64,000 bases of DNA from Cryptomeria japonica. Taxonomy: Eukaryota; Streptophyta; Pinopsida; Cupressales; Cupressaceae. The notes under the pieces were generated by a model. The model was not told the DNA's origin and ran no database searches. It saw only the letters and a program-made list of their open reading frames with translations. The stretch's first letter is position 1; the number at the start of each line of letters is the position of its first letter. Both the position numbers and the translations under genes were made by a program. The stretch is from contig NC_081406.1 of assembly GCF_030272615.1 (NCBI RefSeq), forward strand, positions 189,377,391 through 189,441,390, in the 5' to 3' direction. Positions 11,003 through 21,895 of the stretch are shown in pieces.

Positions 11003-12055
11003 ATGGTGCAAAGAGGAACTAGGAATGCTGGAGCGCGTGGGAATGTAGACCCTGCTGTAATAGAGATGTTGCAAGGAATAGAAGCCCGGTTAGAAGCCAT
11101 GGAGACAACCCAGAGAAGAGGCCGACATGTTGAGGATGTGAGCGAAGATGAAGGAGAAGAAGCCCCGACAGAACAAGTAAACCTACTAGTAGTTGATCCA
11201 GAGGAGGAAAGGTTTTTAAGGGTTTTGAGTAGGGCGAAAACTAAACCTCTTTTTACCCCACCAGAATATGATGGGAAGTTAGATTCAGATGAATTGTTGG
11301 ATTGGATCTCAGAGATGGAGAAATATTTTGACTTTGAAAACACTGCAGAAGAGAGAAAGGTGAAGTATGCATGTACCCAGTTGAAGGGTCATGCATCTCT
11401 TTGGTGGGAGCACTTGCAAGTTGATAGGAAAAGAAGAGGAAAGAAAAGATTAAGACATGGGATAAGATGATTGCTAAGTTAAAATCAAAGTTTGTCCCAG
11501 CAAATTATGAAGTAGATCTATTCCGAAAGTTGCAGAATTTGAGACAGAAGGAATCTAGTGTAAAGGAGTAAACCGAAACATTTTACAAGTTGAACATTAG
11601 ATCCAGACATGTTGATGATGAAATTGAACAAATTGCAAGATATCTGAATGGATTGTGGATGTCTATACAAGATGAACTCAATATGATCAAATTAGAGAGT
11701 GTTGAAGAGGCTTATCAGTAGGCAATAAAGGCTGAAGAGAAATTGAATAAAAGGCATGAGTAGAGACAGAGAGGTAGAGGTGGAAGGTTTACCAAAGGAA
11801 GATTTCAAGGAGGAAGAGGATACACTGAAGGAAGAGGAACCTGTACGGATTAGAAAAAGGACAAGGAAGTAAGCAAAGAAGGTAATTCATACCGGAAGGA
11901 TGATAGAAGTTTCTACCAGAGGAGAGAACCAGATGGTTACCGGAATGAGAACTTTGGAAGACAAGACAAAAGGACATTCAAAGGAACCTGTTTTAAATGT
12001 GGAGGAGAAGGACACCGTGCATTTTAATGTAAGAAGCTAGAGACTACTAGAAGAG
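11003..12055 (+). pseudogene. E5 gag with CCHC zinc knuckle, broken
   Basis: Structural capsid protein. The ATG at 11003 opens a 155-codon frame with a helical N terminus and the retrotransposon gag core (FTPPEYDGKLDSDELLDWI, then LKGHASLWWEHL). A frameshift near 11450 moves the continuation (MIAKLKSKFVPANYEVDLF) to another frame. Stops follow at about 11569 (TAA), 11719 (TAG) and 11761 (TAG). A basic Arg/Gly tract leads to the knuckle CFKCGGEGHRAF-stop-CKK near 11992-12040, in which a stop sits one residue before the last Cys. Confidence 0.8.
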
Positions 12056-12060
12056 CAGCA

Positions 12061-12480
12061 ATGGTCAAAGAGAACCCCATAAGATCAAACAATAAAGTGG
12101 AAGATAGAGAACTGTTGATGATGAGGAGAGCTTTGTGTCATATCGGAGAAGATAAAGAACCCTTACAGAGGAAGAACATGTTCAAGACAAAATGTAAGGT
12201 ATCCAGTAAGTGTTGTAAAGTTGTTATTGATAGTGGTAGTTTGGATAATCTTGTTTCAGAAGAGATGGTGAATAAGTTGAAATTGGAAAGATTGAAACAT
12301 AATAAGCCTTACTAGATAGCATGGATTTAGGATGAACATAAGTTGTTAGTAGGTGAACAGTGCTTAGTAAAATTGAAAATTGGGAATTACCATGATGAAA
12401 TTTTGTGTGATATTATGCCTATGGACATCTGCCATCCTTTGTTGGGAAGACCTTGGTAGTTTGATAGACAGGCAATACAT
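12061..12480 (+). pseudogene. E5 aspartic protease, broken
   Basis: The retropepsin frame carries VVIDSGSLDNLVSEEMV (from about 12213), with the D-S-G active-site signature. A later part reads IMPMDICHPLLGRPW. TAG stops at 12313-12315, 12328-12330 and 12457-12459 interrupt it, each where glutamine would be expected from the family pattern. A frame change precedes the RT domain. Confidence 0.75.
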
Positions 12481-12497
12481 GATGGAAGGAAGAATAC

Positions 12498-13600
12498 ATG
12501 TACACTATTGTGGTCAATGGAATGCAACAAACCTTGTTGCCTTTGGAGGAACCTTTGAAAAATGAAGTCTGTATAAATTCCAAAATCTGTCTTGTAGATG
12601 GAAGGAAGTTCATAGATGGACTAAGATATGAGAATGTATGTTTTGCCTTAATTCCTAAGAGGACTGAGAGATCGGAACTTGAAGGAGAACACCTGACAGA
12701 GATAAGAGATTTGGTGACAAAATATGAGGACATCATTTCAGATAATGTACCTGATGGATTCCCACCTATTAGAAGTATTAGTCATTGCATGGACTTAGTT
12801 CCCGGAGCTAGTTTTCCTAACAAAGCTGCACATCGGTTAACACCGACAGAGAATAAAGAACTGAACAGACAAGTGCAGGAGATATTGAAGAAAGGTTTGA
12901 TCAGGGAAAGTCTGAGCCCTTGTGCAGTACCAGTAGTATTGACACCTAAGAAGAATGGAGAATGGAGAATGTGTACTGATTCTAGAGCAATAAACAAGAT
13001 CACAGTGAAATATCGGTTTCCCTTGCCTAGGATGGATGACATAATGGACAATTTGAGTGGAGCAAAGTACTTTACAAAGATAGATTTGAAGAGTGTATAT
13101 CATTAGATCAGGATTAGAGAAGGTGATGAATGGAAGACTACATTTAAGAGGATTATATGAATGGTTGGTGATGCCTTTTGGATTGACTAATGAATGAGGT
13201 TTTGAAGAAATTCTTGGGTAAGTTTGTTATTGTAGACTTGGATGACATTTTGATTTTCAGTAAAACAAAAGAGAAACATTTGTTTAGTTAAGACAAGTTT
13301 TGTAGAGGTTGAGAGAAGAAAGGTTACTGATCAATATCAAGAAGTTCACTTTCATGAAGGATGAGTTAGTCTATTTAGGCTTTGTGATATCTAAGGATGG
13401 TTTGAAGATGGACCCGGAGAAAGTGAAAGCCATTGTTGAGTGGCCTACACCAGAAATCATTGTAGAGGTAAGATCATTTCATGGATTGGCTAGTTTTTAT
13501 CGGAAGTTTATCAGAAATTTTAGTTTAGTTTTTAATCTTATGACTGAGACCATGAGGGGAGATAGGAAAGAATTCAAGTGGACCACCGGAGAAAATAAAA
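12498..13600 (+). pseudogene. E5 reverse transcriptase, broken
   Basis: The frame 12498-13106 reads through the RT fingers and palm: VPVVLTPKKNGEWRMCTDSR, then FPLPRMDDIMDNLSGAKYFT and KIDLKSVYH, with a TAG at 13104-13106 where YHQI is expected. A short stretch then loses frame. [13 protein letters not shown] near 13228 is the catalytic motif, with the Y of the usual Y-x-D-D replaced by D (V-D-L-D-D). The frame 13309-13605 carries LVYLGFVISKDGLKMDPEKV and the connection region. Confidence 0.85.
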
Positions 13601-13605
13601 GTTGA

Positions 13606-14040
13606 GTTGTTGAAACACAAAGTGACTGAGCAGCCTGTGTTGGCTTTACTGGATTTCAATAAGGTATTTCAAGTAGATTGTGATGCAAGTGGAAAAGCAA
13701 TAGGAGTAGTTTTGAGTCAAGAAGGGAGAGAAATAACATATTTCAATGATTAATTGAATGATCCCCGAAAAAGATATTTAGTATATGATCATGAATTTTA
13801 TGTCATAATTCAAGCCTTGAAGAAATGGAGACATTACTTGTTGCCTAAGGAGTTTGTGTTGTATACAAATCATCAAAATTTGCAATATTTGAGCAGTTAG
13901 AGTAAGTTGAATCAGAGACATATGAGATGGGTAGAGTTCTTGCAAAGTTACACCTTTGTGTTGAAACATAGAAGTGGAAAATCTAACAAAGTTGTTGATG
14001 CATTGAGTAGGAGAAGGAATTTGCTGTCAGAGATAAGAGT
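13606..14040 (+). pseudogene. E5 RNase H, broken
   Basis: VDCDASGKAIGVVLSQEG (from about 13675) is the gypsy RNase H start, with its catalytic Asp. YDHEFYVIIQALKKWRHYLL follows, then a TAG at 13898-13900. The domain ends in LKHRSGKSNKVVDALSRR at about 13960-14010. It would remove RNA from the hybrid during reverse transcription. Confidence 0.8.
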
Positions 14041-15145
14041 GATAGTATTAGGTTTTGAGGATTTGAAGACCTTGTATGATGAAGACCCGGATTTTGGAGA
14101 ACCTTGGAAAGATTGTAGAGAACCAATTATGGTTGATAGGAGCAAATGGTTGGATTACTTCATTCAGGATGGGATGTTATTTAAGGGAGTTCAGTTGTGC
14201 ATACCTAAAAGTTCCATGAGAGAGAATCTGATAAAAGAGAAGCATAGTGGAGGTTTAGTTGGACACTTTGGCATTGATAAAACAGTTGCATTGGTAAGTG
14301 AGCAGTACTTTTGGCCCCAGATTCATAAAGATGTTAAGAGATATGTATAGAGTTGTAGAGTTTGTCAAGTAGCAAACGACAATAGTCAGAATGCGGGATT
14401 ATATAAACCTTTGACAGTACTGGTAAGACCTTGGGAGGATATAAGCATGGATTTTGTACTTGGTTTACCTAAGACACCGAGGGGGAATGATTCAATATTT
14501 GAGGTAGTGGATAGATTTTCAAAGATGGCCAATTTCTTACTGTGTAAGAAGATGTCAGATGCATTGCATATAATAGACCTATTTTTCAAGGAAGTGGTAA
14601 GATTGCATGGATTACCTAAGAGCATAGTTTCAGACAGAGACACTAAGTTTGTTGGCTATTTTTTGAGAACACTTTGGAAGAAGATGAAGATGGATTTTAA
14701 GTTTAGTTCTACTTTTCACCCATAGACTAATGGATATATAGAAGTAGTTAACTGGAGTTTGGGAAACTTGTTGAGATGTCTAGTAGGAGATAAAATTGGA
14801 AGTTGGGATTTGATCCTTGCACAAGCAGAGTTTGCCTATAACAATTTAGTGAATAGAAGTACCAGAAAATCACCTTTTGAGATTGTTATCAGAGTGCATC
14901 CTAAAGGAATAGTAGAATTGAGAGACATTAGCAATGAAGACCAGAAGAGTTCAAAAGTAGAAGGATTTGCAGATCACATGGCAACATTGCACATTCAAAT
15001 TAAAAAACATTTGGAAGACATGAATAGAAAATACAAGAAGGCGGCGGATGAGAAGAGGACACATAAGGAATTTGAGGTTGGCAATGAAGTGATGGTCTAT
15101 TTGAAAAAAGAGATATTCCTGGTTGGAACTTATAATAAGTTGTAG
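14041..15145 (+). pseudogene. E5 integrase, broken
   Basis: The zinc-binding part shows H...H (KHSGGLVGHFGIDKT) and then CRVC at about 14356-14367, after a TAG at 14348-14350. The catalytic core has D in [18 protein letters not shown] in [14 protein letters not shown], and E in GYIEVVN, so the D,D,E set is visible. A TAG at 14723-14725 (expected HPQTNG) and another at 15143-15145 break the frame. It would insert the element DNA into the host chromosome. Confidence 0.85.
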
Positions 15146-15334
15146 ATGAAGAAGATTGGACCCTTTAAGATCTTGAGAAAGTTCAGTTCTGGAAATGCAT
15201 ATGAAGTGGAGCTACCAGATAGTCTAAATATTTCACCCATATTCAACATTGCAGATCTTCATGAGTACCATGAACCAGAATTTAGTGAGGACAATATTGT
15301 AGACTTGGAGAAACAATTTCCCTAGAAGGAACCA

Positions 15335-15499
15335 GATCAGATTGAAGAGATTTTGGATAGTAGGATCAGGCGTAGTACTCGAAGCAGTCAGTACAAAGAA
15401 TACCTCGTGAAGTGGAAGAACAAACCAGTGGAAGACTCATCTTGGATTTCTCAGGAAGAGGTGGACCGCCTTGGTTTTCCTCTGACCCCGACAAAGTGA
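15335..15499 (+). pseudogene. E5 C-terminal chromodomain
   Basis: The frame reads IEEILDSRIRRSTRSSQYKE, then YLVKWKNKPVEDSSWISQEE, and ends at TGA 15497-15499. YLVKWK and the SSW motif are typical of chromodomains fused to integrase in chromoviruses, where they steer integration to heterochromatin marks. A TAG at 15323-15325 lies just upstream. Confidence 0.85.
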
Positions 15500-15529
15500 G
15501 AGACTCACTTTCTATTAACCCCAGATGTC

Positions 15530-15971
15530 TGATGCATGAGCATCCTCAGTTCATGGCAATCTTGCATCAACCAAAAACATTTTCTTTCCTATTTGCAATT
15601 TCAGTTTTCCTTTTTGTGTGTCCTGGTTTTGGCACACCGACTTTTTGTGGAGTTGGATTCTTCTTGGAGACCTGATCACCCTGGTTGATCTCTAACCGCA
15701 TCTCATTTGGATCACTTTCTGGCAAGATATCGCTACCAGTTTTCCTTGTCAGTTTCTGGTTACTAGATTGTTTTGTTACCGGTTTGAGACCTATCTAGTG
15801 ATCTACCAAAACCCATTCTAATGCTTGTGGAGCCTTGGACGTTGATCTCGATGTTTCTTTATGTGTGGCTGACCTTCTGTGTTTCATCCTTTGGATTTTT
15901 CAGAGGCCGACCTCAATCATTTCTACACATTTGTGTTTTGATCCTTTCTGGGCTGACTTTATCCTTTGGAT

Positions 15972-16015
<44 letters not shown>

Positions 16016-16306
16016 AATCATGCTTTGCATTGTAGAAAATATATCAAAGATAAAAGAGTATCAGATAGATAATTCTTAGAGGATAGATCTTTCAACTCAA
16101 GGTCCCTATGAGACCTATTCTACCAGGCCTGTGTGCTGGTATGTTGTAACCCGGTTGTTTCCGGTTGGATGTAATTAACTTTTCATGCAATAAAACAATA
16201 TGTTCTACATTGCCTCCATCATATCTGTGTGTTTCCATTGTGTTAACTCTTGCTGACTGGTTTGGACTGATCTCTTTGAGGTCCCTCCTCATCGGTGACT
16301 ACTTCA
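15530..16306 (+). repeat. E5 3' LTR
   Basis: 777 bp, from TGATGCATGAGC to ACTACTTCA, parallel to 10141-10893. The main length difference is an expanded TA microsatellite at about 15973-16011. Confidence 0.85.
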
Positions 16307-16311
16307 CATTA

Positions 16312-16525
16312 GCTTGTAACTGGTCTGCAATCTGTCTTGTCTCCTTAACATATACTTTTCTCCCCCTTTGACAACAATCTCAAAGTGAAGGTAAACCATT
16401 CTTTTTCTTATCCATGCTTCACCAATCTATAATGAGCTACTCCCCCTGTGGAGTTGCATCATTCTTCACCAATCCTTTCTTCAAGATTTTCAATAGGCTC
16501 TGGGATTGATGTCTTCCATATTTTC
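16312..16525 (-). other. E4 3' untranslated part next to the E5 insertion
   Basis: No coding frame. The sequence CTCCCCCTTTGACAACAATC (16360-16379) matches the corresponding stretch of E10 at about 34580. This shows that E4 resumes here after E5. Confidence 0.55.
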
Positions 16526-17700
16526 CTAATTGACTTCATGTAGCGGTACAACCCCCAACTCACCTCTGAGATATGCAAATGTATCCTTAGGTAGAGGTTT
16601 AGTAAAAATATCTGCTAGTTCTTCTATAGTGGAAACATGCTCCAGTGATACATCTTTTCTTTGAAATTTCTCTCTTAGGAAATTATACTTCAGCTCTATA
16701 TGCTTTGTCCTAGCATGAAACACCGGGTTCTTAGAAATATTTATAGCACTTGTGTTATCACAAAAAAATATTACCGGTTATGATATCTTCAGCTTCAAAC
16801 TGGTGCGAAATCATCTTCCTTTGACAATTTATAGCCCGATGGTTTACAATCTCCCATTCCAAAAGTTTTCAACACTTCTTTCACATACTTTGATTGTGTA
16901 ATAAAAATATATTCCTTCATCTGTTGGATTTGCAAACCTATGAATTTTTTTTTATCTCACCTACCGATGGCATCTCAAATTCATTCTTCATTTCATTAGC
17001 AAAATCATGACACTTATCATAATTACCTCCAAAAATGATATCATCAACAAATACCTCACTTACCAGTATTTTATCTCCTTATGTCTTGAGATATATGTTA
17101 CTATCTTCGCTGGTTCTTTGAAAACCTATCTTTACTAACTGAGAGTGCAATCTTTCATACCATGCTCTTGGAGCTTGTTTCAGTCCATATAGTGTCTTAT
17201 GTAGCTTCCACACCATATCCTTTTCTTCAGTTAACGAATAACCATCTGGTTGTTCTATGTAGACTTCTTCTTCCAATATTCCATTTAAGAATGTTGATTT
17301 AACATCCTTCTAATATACCTTAAATCTTGTATATGCTTCAAATGCAAGTAGAATCCTTACTCCTTCCAATCTTGCTACTGGTGCAAATGTATCACTATAA
17401 TCTTCACTTTCCTCTTGTGCATATCCTTTGCATACCAGTTTGGCTTTATTCCTGACCACTGCTCCATCTTCATTCAATTTTTTTTCTGAATACCCACTTT
17501 GTGCCTATTACATTCTTGTTTTCCAGTCTGGATACAAATGGTCGTGTATTATTCTTTTCTATTTGAAAAAGTTCTTCTTCCATTTCTTTGATCCAATGTT
17601 CATCTGCAAAGGCTTCTTTTTTTGTTCTAGACTCAATGGTGGAGATCATACAAGAGTTTTCTCTTAGCCCTCTTCTAGTTAACACTCTTGCATTCTTGTC
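16526..17700 (-). pseudogene. E4 copia reverse transcriptase and RNase H, heavily decayed
   Basis: Reading on the minus strand, 17685-17470 holds the start of the RT region (EALFQIEKN-type text and NVIGTKWVFRKK). 17276-17079 holds EEEVYIEQPDGYSLTEEKD, YGLKQAPRAWYERLHSQLVK and GFQRTSEDSNIYLKT. 16723-16526 holds the copia RNase H end (ARTKHIELKYNFLREK, then LADIFTKPLPKDTFAYLR). The same words occur in order in E10, so the two elements are related. Stops and frameshifts separate the pieces. Confidence 0.8.
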
Positions 17701-18141
17701 TCCAATAATCTGATCGGAGCTGTGATTGAGTCTGACATACCTTGGAATAACATGATCTTGGTTTTCAAGTTATTCTTCTTCTTCACTTTATTCATCTTCT
17801 GCTTGACCTTCCTGTTCTGGTTGAACTGGGGCTTCTATGTTCAGTCCTCCAACTTCTAGCTTTATCGGTCCCAGTTCCAAAAACTATGTGTTTAGTTCTT
17901 CTTCTTCCTCCTTGCCGGTTTCTTCATATTTTTTAGGAAATTCATCTACTCGGACATTGACACTTTTAATGATCTTCTTAGTCTAGTTGTTGTAGCACTT
18001 GGAAGCTTTGCTCTTGGTGGAGTAACCAAGAAATATGCCTTCATCACTTTTGGCATCAAACATTCCAATATAATCACTTCTTTTAATAAAACACCCGCTA
18101 CCAAAATTTTTGAAGTAACTGGCATTCAGTGATCTGCCATA

Positions 18142-18700
18142 CTAGTATTCATAGGGTGTTTTGTCCTTACCTCTTTTGACCAGTATACGGTTCATTGTAT
18201 AAATAGATGTGCTGATAGCTTCTCTCCAAAATTTCTTAGCTACACCTCCTTGGATTAACATAGTCCTAGTAGCTTCAACCACTGACCAGTTGTTCCTTTT
18301 TGTAATACCATTCCGCTGTGGTCTCCTTGGTACAAATAGCTGCCTCTTGATCCCATTGTTTTCACAATATCTAGTGAATTCCTCTGAAGTTGATAAGTTC
18401 TTAAACATTTTAGCTTCCTTCCTTTTTCATTCTCAACCAAGGCTCTGAATGCTTCTGTCTTGTCTTTGAAGAATGTGACCCACATCACCCTTGAGTTGTC
18501 ACCGGTAAATATCATGAAGTCCCGATCTTCTTGAATACTCCTAGTCTTCATTGGTCCACATAGGTCAATATGAACCAAATCTAGCAAATTTTCAAGTGAA
18601 AAAGATTTTCTCTTGAAGGTTGAGGATGTCATTTTCCCTAACTGACATTCCTTGCACAAAGCATTCACCAATTTGTCCAACTATGGTAATCCTCTTATTG
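18142..18700 (-). pseudogene. E4 copia integrase, decayed
   Basis: The minus frame 18680-18255 has CKECQLGKMTSSTFKRKSFS (zinc-binding end) and LLDLVHIDLCGPMKTRSIQ (first catalytic Asp). RVMWVTFFKDKTEAFRALVE follows, after which the frame is lost. 18408-18142 has GIKRQLFVPRRPQRNGITKR and then the C-terminal part AISTSIYTMNRILVK. The expected NG-x-x-E reads NGITKR, so the catalytic Glu seems changed. Confidence 0.75.
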
Positions 18701-20230
18701 ATTTTGACTTGCTGACTCTTACATTGTTATCAAAATTCACATGACAAAAGCTTCAATGCCAAAGCCAACAATCTTCTACTTTTGCAATCAAACAATATTG
18801 ACTTTAGAGTTTAAGTGAAACAGGTTACCTTTGGTTTGTTTCCTAGTTGCGATCAATTCACCTTTGCTTCCAAAGATCTTGCAAACTCCATTCTTGAATT
18901 CTAATGGGTAAACTTTGTCATTGAGTTGAGCAACACTCAAAAGAATGTGCTTCAGACCTTCAACCTAGTAGACATCATCTACACTACTCTTACCATTCAT
19001 GGAAATGGATCCTTTTCCTTTCACCATGTAGGGAGTGTTATTCCCAAATTTGAGAAAACCTCCATCAAATTCTTCCAATGTTAGAAACTTGCTTCGGTCA
19101 CCAGTCATGTGGTCTGAACAAACATTGTTTATAATCCAGTCATCCGAATTATCCAAGTGAGAGACCACTACCTTCTGATCTGATATGTCTTTTTTGATAG
19201 AAACAAAGACAATATCCACATTTGTATTTATCTTGAATTCTTCATTTTTAATACCTTCATCCACTACAATGAGACAATTTCTTTTTCCTTTTTCTTTAAA
19301 CTTCCTATATTTCTCTCATTTTTTCTCGATATCTCCATTAGGACAGTTAGCAGCAATATGTCCTATCCGATTACATGCAAAACATTTTAGTGGTAATTTA
19401 CCTCTATACTTACCGGTACCTCTGGGTAACCGCTTGGCCAACAATGCTTCGAGTTCCATCAGGCTATCTTCATCATCTACCTCTCTGCTGGATCTAGATT
19501 CATGACTATAACCTACTTCTCTGCTTTTTTCTAACTGATGGGGTTGAGACCGAGGCTTTAAATGCAGATTCTGACCTCTGAAAACTTCCATCAAAACCAT
19601 TTAATTCGAATGCAGTCAATTTACCAATGTTAGAGTCAAGAGTTACCTTTGTCTTGTCAATAGATTTGAGTTATTGAATAGCTACAAATTTGATAGCGTA
19701 GACTAGTAGAAGGGTTCTCAATACCTTGCTAACCATAGTGGCATCATCCAATGTACCTCCAACACTTTTGATTTCTCCAATTATCTCCTTGATTCTCTGA
19801 CCATAGTGTTGAATGTTTTCTCCTTTAGCCATTCTCATATCATCAAATTTTCCTCTGAGACTCTCTTCCTTGGTATCTTTACATGTTCATCATCACCATA
19901 GATTTCTTCCAGCTTCTTCCAAACTTCATGTGCAGTCTCCAATCCATGAACATCAACACATTCTGAATCTGACAAGGTACTAATGATGGCTTCCAATACT
20001 TGGTTGTTCTCTTGTTGCTCCTTCTTCTGATCATCCGTCAGAGCTCCACTGGGTAGGTTATACTTAGTGACAACATGATCCCAATATTAACTTCCTAAAC
20101 TCTTGATGTAAATCTTCATCATATCACTCCATATTCTATAGTTATCTCTATTGAACTTAAGATCTTATCTCTTCATCATTTCCTCTTGGATCTTTTCCTC
20201 AAGCTATTAGGCTTATACTCAAGAGGACCT
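18701..20230 (-). pseudogene. E4 copia gag, zinc knuckle and protease, decayed
   Basis: Near 20175-19880 the minus strand reads a gag parallel to that of E10 (LTDDQKKEQQENNQVLEAII and ETAHEVWKKLEEIYGDDEHV), with TAA for an expected Gln. 19600-19316 holds the linker and the knuckle CFACNRIGHIAANCPN, complete for C-x2-C-x4-H-x4-C. 19264-18965 holds the protease region: DDWIINNVCSDHMTGDRSKF, in which the D-S-G active site reads N-N-V, so the protease is dead. Confidence 0.75.
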
Positions 20231-20235
20231 GGAAT

Positions 20236-20248
20236 GCTCTGATACCAA
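20236..20248 (-). other. E4 primer-binding site (initiator Met tRNA)
   Basis: Read on the minus strand, TTGGTATCAGAGC lies directly after the 5' LTR (which ends at 20250). The same site is found next to E10 and E13. Confidence 0.85.
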
Positions 20249-20249
20249 T

Positions 20250-21617
20250 TGATAATATGATAAAACTATAAAGATTTGGTCAACTACTGAGAGGGGGGGG
20301 GGTGATTCAGTAATTGGAAAATTAACTAAATTTTCACCAAACTTATTTTCAACTCACAAAGTTTACCAGTTTAGTCACTTTAACAAATTTGCAGCTGCTT
20401 TGTTAAACCTTACCGATTGACCTAATATTTCAATGATATAATGCAACAGATCTGAATCATAAATACAATTTGACAAAAACCTTAAACCACTTCACTAATA
20501 CTAGTAATAAAATATTTCAGATCATTTCCAATCATTTAAATGTATCTATGTAGACTTACCAATCATTCATATCAATCATACCAAAAACACATCCATAAAA
20601 TCATTCACCACTTGACACAATGATTTTTCAAGTGGAAACCCAAATGGGAAAAACTACGGTGGGGATGAATACCAACAAGTATTCTTTGAACTCTTTTGAA
20701 GTTCGCCCTATTAGGATCCAAGCTTGGTTAGAAGCTTATACAAGAATATTCTGTTAGGAATAGATTTGGTTAAGGACCACCCAGTTAAGGGATTGACTAC
20801 AAATACCCTGTTAAAGGTAATACCCTATTAAAGGTAACCTTAGTGGAGGATTTAAAATCCAAGCTAATGGATCACTTGGTTAGAGGATTTCAACAACAAG
20901 CTTGTTAGAGCTTACCTTGTGAGGGGATTTTAAAAATGCTGTAATGGTTAGAGAACAACAGGTTCTTTGACCGATCTAGAAATAACACTTCCTTACTGAA
21001 TCAGATCCTTTACCGCTCCTATCTGCCTTCACATCATTTTCTAGACACACCTCCTAGTTTGACAACAATCACTTTCACACTCTATCAAATTGCCAACAAC
21101 TCATTCAATCAATCCATTGACCTTATAAGCAAATAAATTAGGTCGGTAACACAACACAAACACTAGACTTCTCATAGAGATTACAAACACATCGGTTCAA
21201 TCTTGATCGTTAGATTACATTGCAATCAACTTTACAATCTTCTAGACATCTACAACTGCTCCTGGATCATCACACTTTGAATTTTGTAACACATCTTGTG
21301 TTTGTCACTTCATACTATGCATTTGATCATTCCCAAGATAAACGATTATCTTTTACATGCCAAAACCATCTAGAAACTCATCATGTGTAAAATGTTTTCA
21401 TGGCATCTTCACCACCGATCATCATCCAATCATAAACCATCACAATCGATCTCCAAGCTCTATCGTTTAGGGTTTTTCTTCTCAACTGGTTAGGATTACT
21501 AGTTGATCTTCACTGCTTCATTACCGATTGCTTTTACTACTTCATTACTAGTTGCAATTGACATCAATGACAACACTTCCTACTATACTTCAATGCAATC
21601 TTCATGCAATGCCAACA
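20250..21617 (-). repeat. E4 5' LTR
   Basis: 1368 bp, plus-strand edges TGATAATATG and GCCAACA. It contains the G-run motif near 20290 and a slightly changed copy of the shared stem-loop (20631-20658). It matches 8977-10010 over its right three quarters. Confidence 0.8.
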
Positions 21618-21872
21618 ATGTTGGCCTTCTGCTACAATCTTGAGAAGTGCACATCACAACATATCTAGATGGAACCAGATCTTCGAAACATGTGCAATAA
21701 TCATATCCGGATAGGACCAGACTCATAAACAACTTCCAATAACATAAAAGTACTAGACCTCAAAATTGCGCAAAACATGATAAAGCATTTTTTTTTGAAT
21801 CAGATCACATACAAACATGATGAATAGAAACACTAACCATGACATCGATGATAACAATGAAATAGGCCAACA
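21618..21872 (-). repeat. E3 3' LTR, proximal part
   Basis: From TTGGCCTTCTGCTACAATC to AATAGGCCAACA it matches 28073-28313 of the E3 5' LTR. This identifies the insertion point of E4 inside the E3 LTR. Confidence 0.75.
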
Positions 21873-21895
21873 ATCTCCTCCTTTGTCATTGATGG
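21873..21895 (-). other. E3 polypurine tract
   Basis: Read on the minus strand, GACAAAGGAGGAGAT precedes the LTR start TGTTGGCC. The extended context (GCCATCAATG before it) is shared with E4 and E10. Confidence 0.65.

Larger units (their letters stand above)
10141..16306 (+). mobile_element. Chromodomain gypsy LTR retrotransposon (E5), inserted in E4
   Basis: Both LTRs (10141-10893 and 15530-16306) start TGATGCA and end CTTCA. A primer-binding site follows the 5' LTR. The flanks CATCA (10136-10140) and CATTA (16307-16311) are a likely 5-bp target duplication with one later change. The polyprotein order is gag, knuckle, protease, RT, RNase H, integrase, chromodomain: gypsy order with a C-terminal chromodomain, that is, a chromovirus. 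About ten in-frame TAGs and several frameshifts make it inactive. I cannot assign the exact chromovirus lineage. Confidence 0.88.
8977..21617 (-). mobile_element. Copia LTR retrotransposon (E4), inserted in the E3 3' LTR
   Basis: Minus-strand copia. The 5' LTR is 20250-21617 (1368 bp). The 3' LTR is 8977-10010, lacking the 320 bp that correspond to 20250-20569. The primer-binding site is at 20236-20248 and the polypurine tract at 10011-10033. The coding order on the minus strand is gag, zinc knuckle, protease, integrase, RT, RNase H, the copia order. The gypsy E5 lies inside its 3' untranslated part. The left terminus, with any target duplication, was lost in a deletion that also removed part of the E3 LTR. 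Confidence 0.85.
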
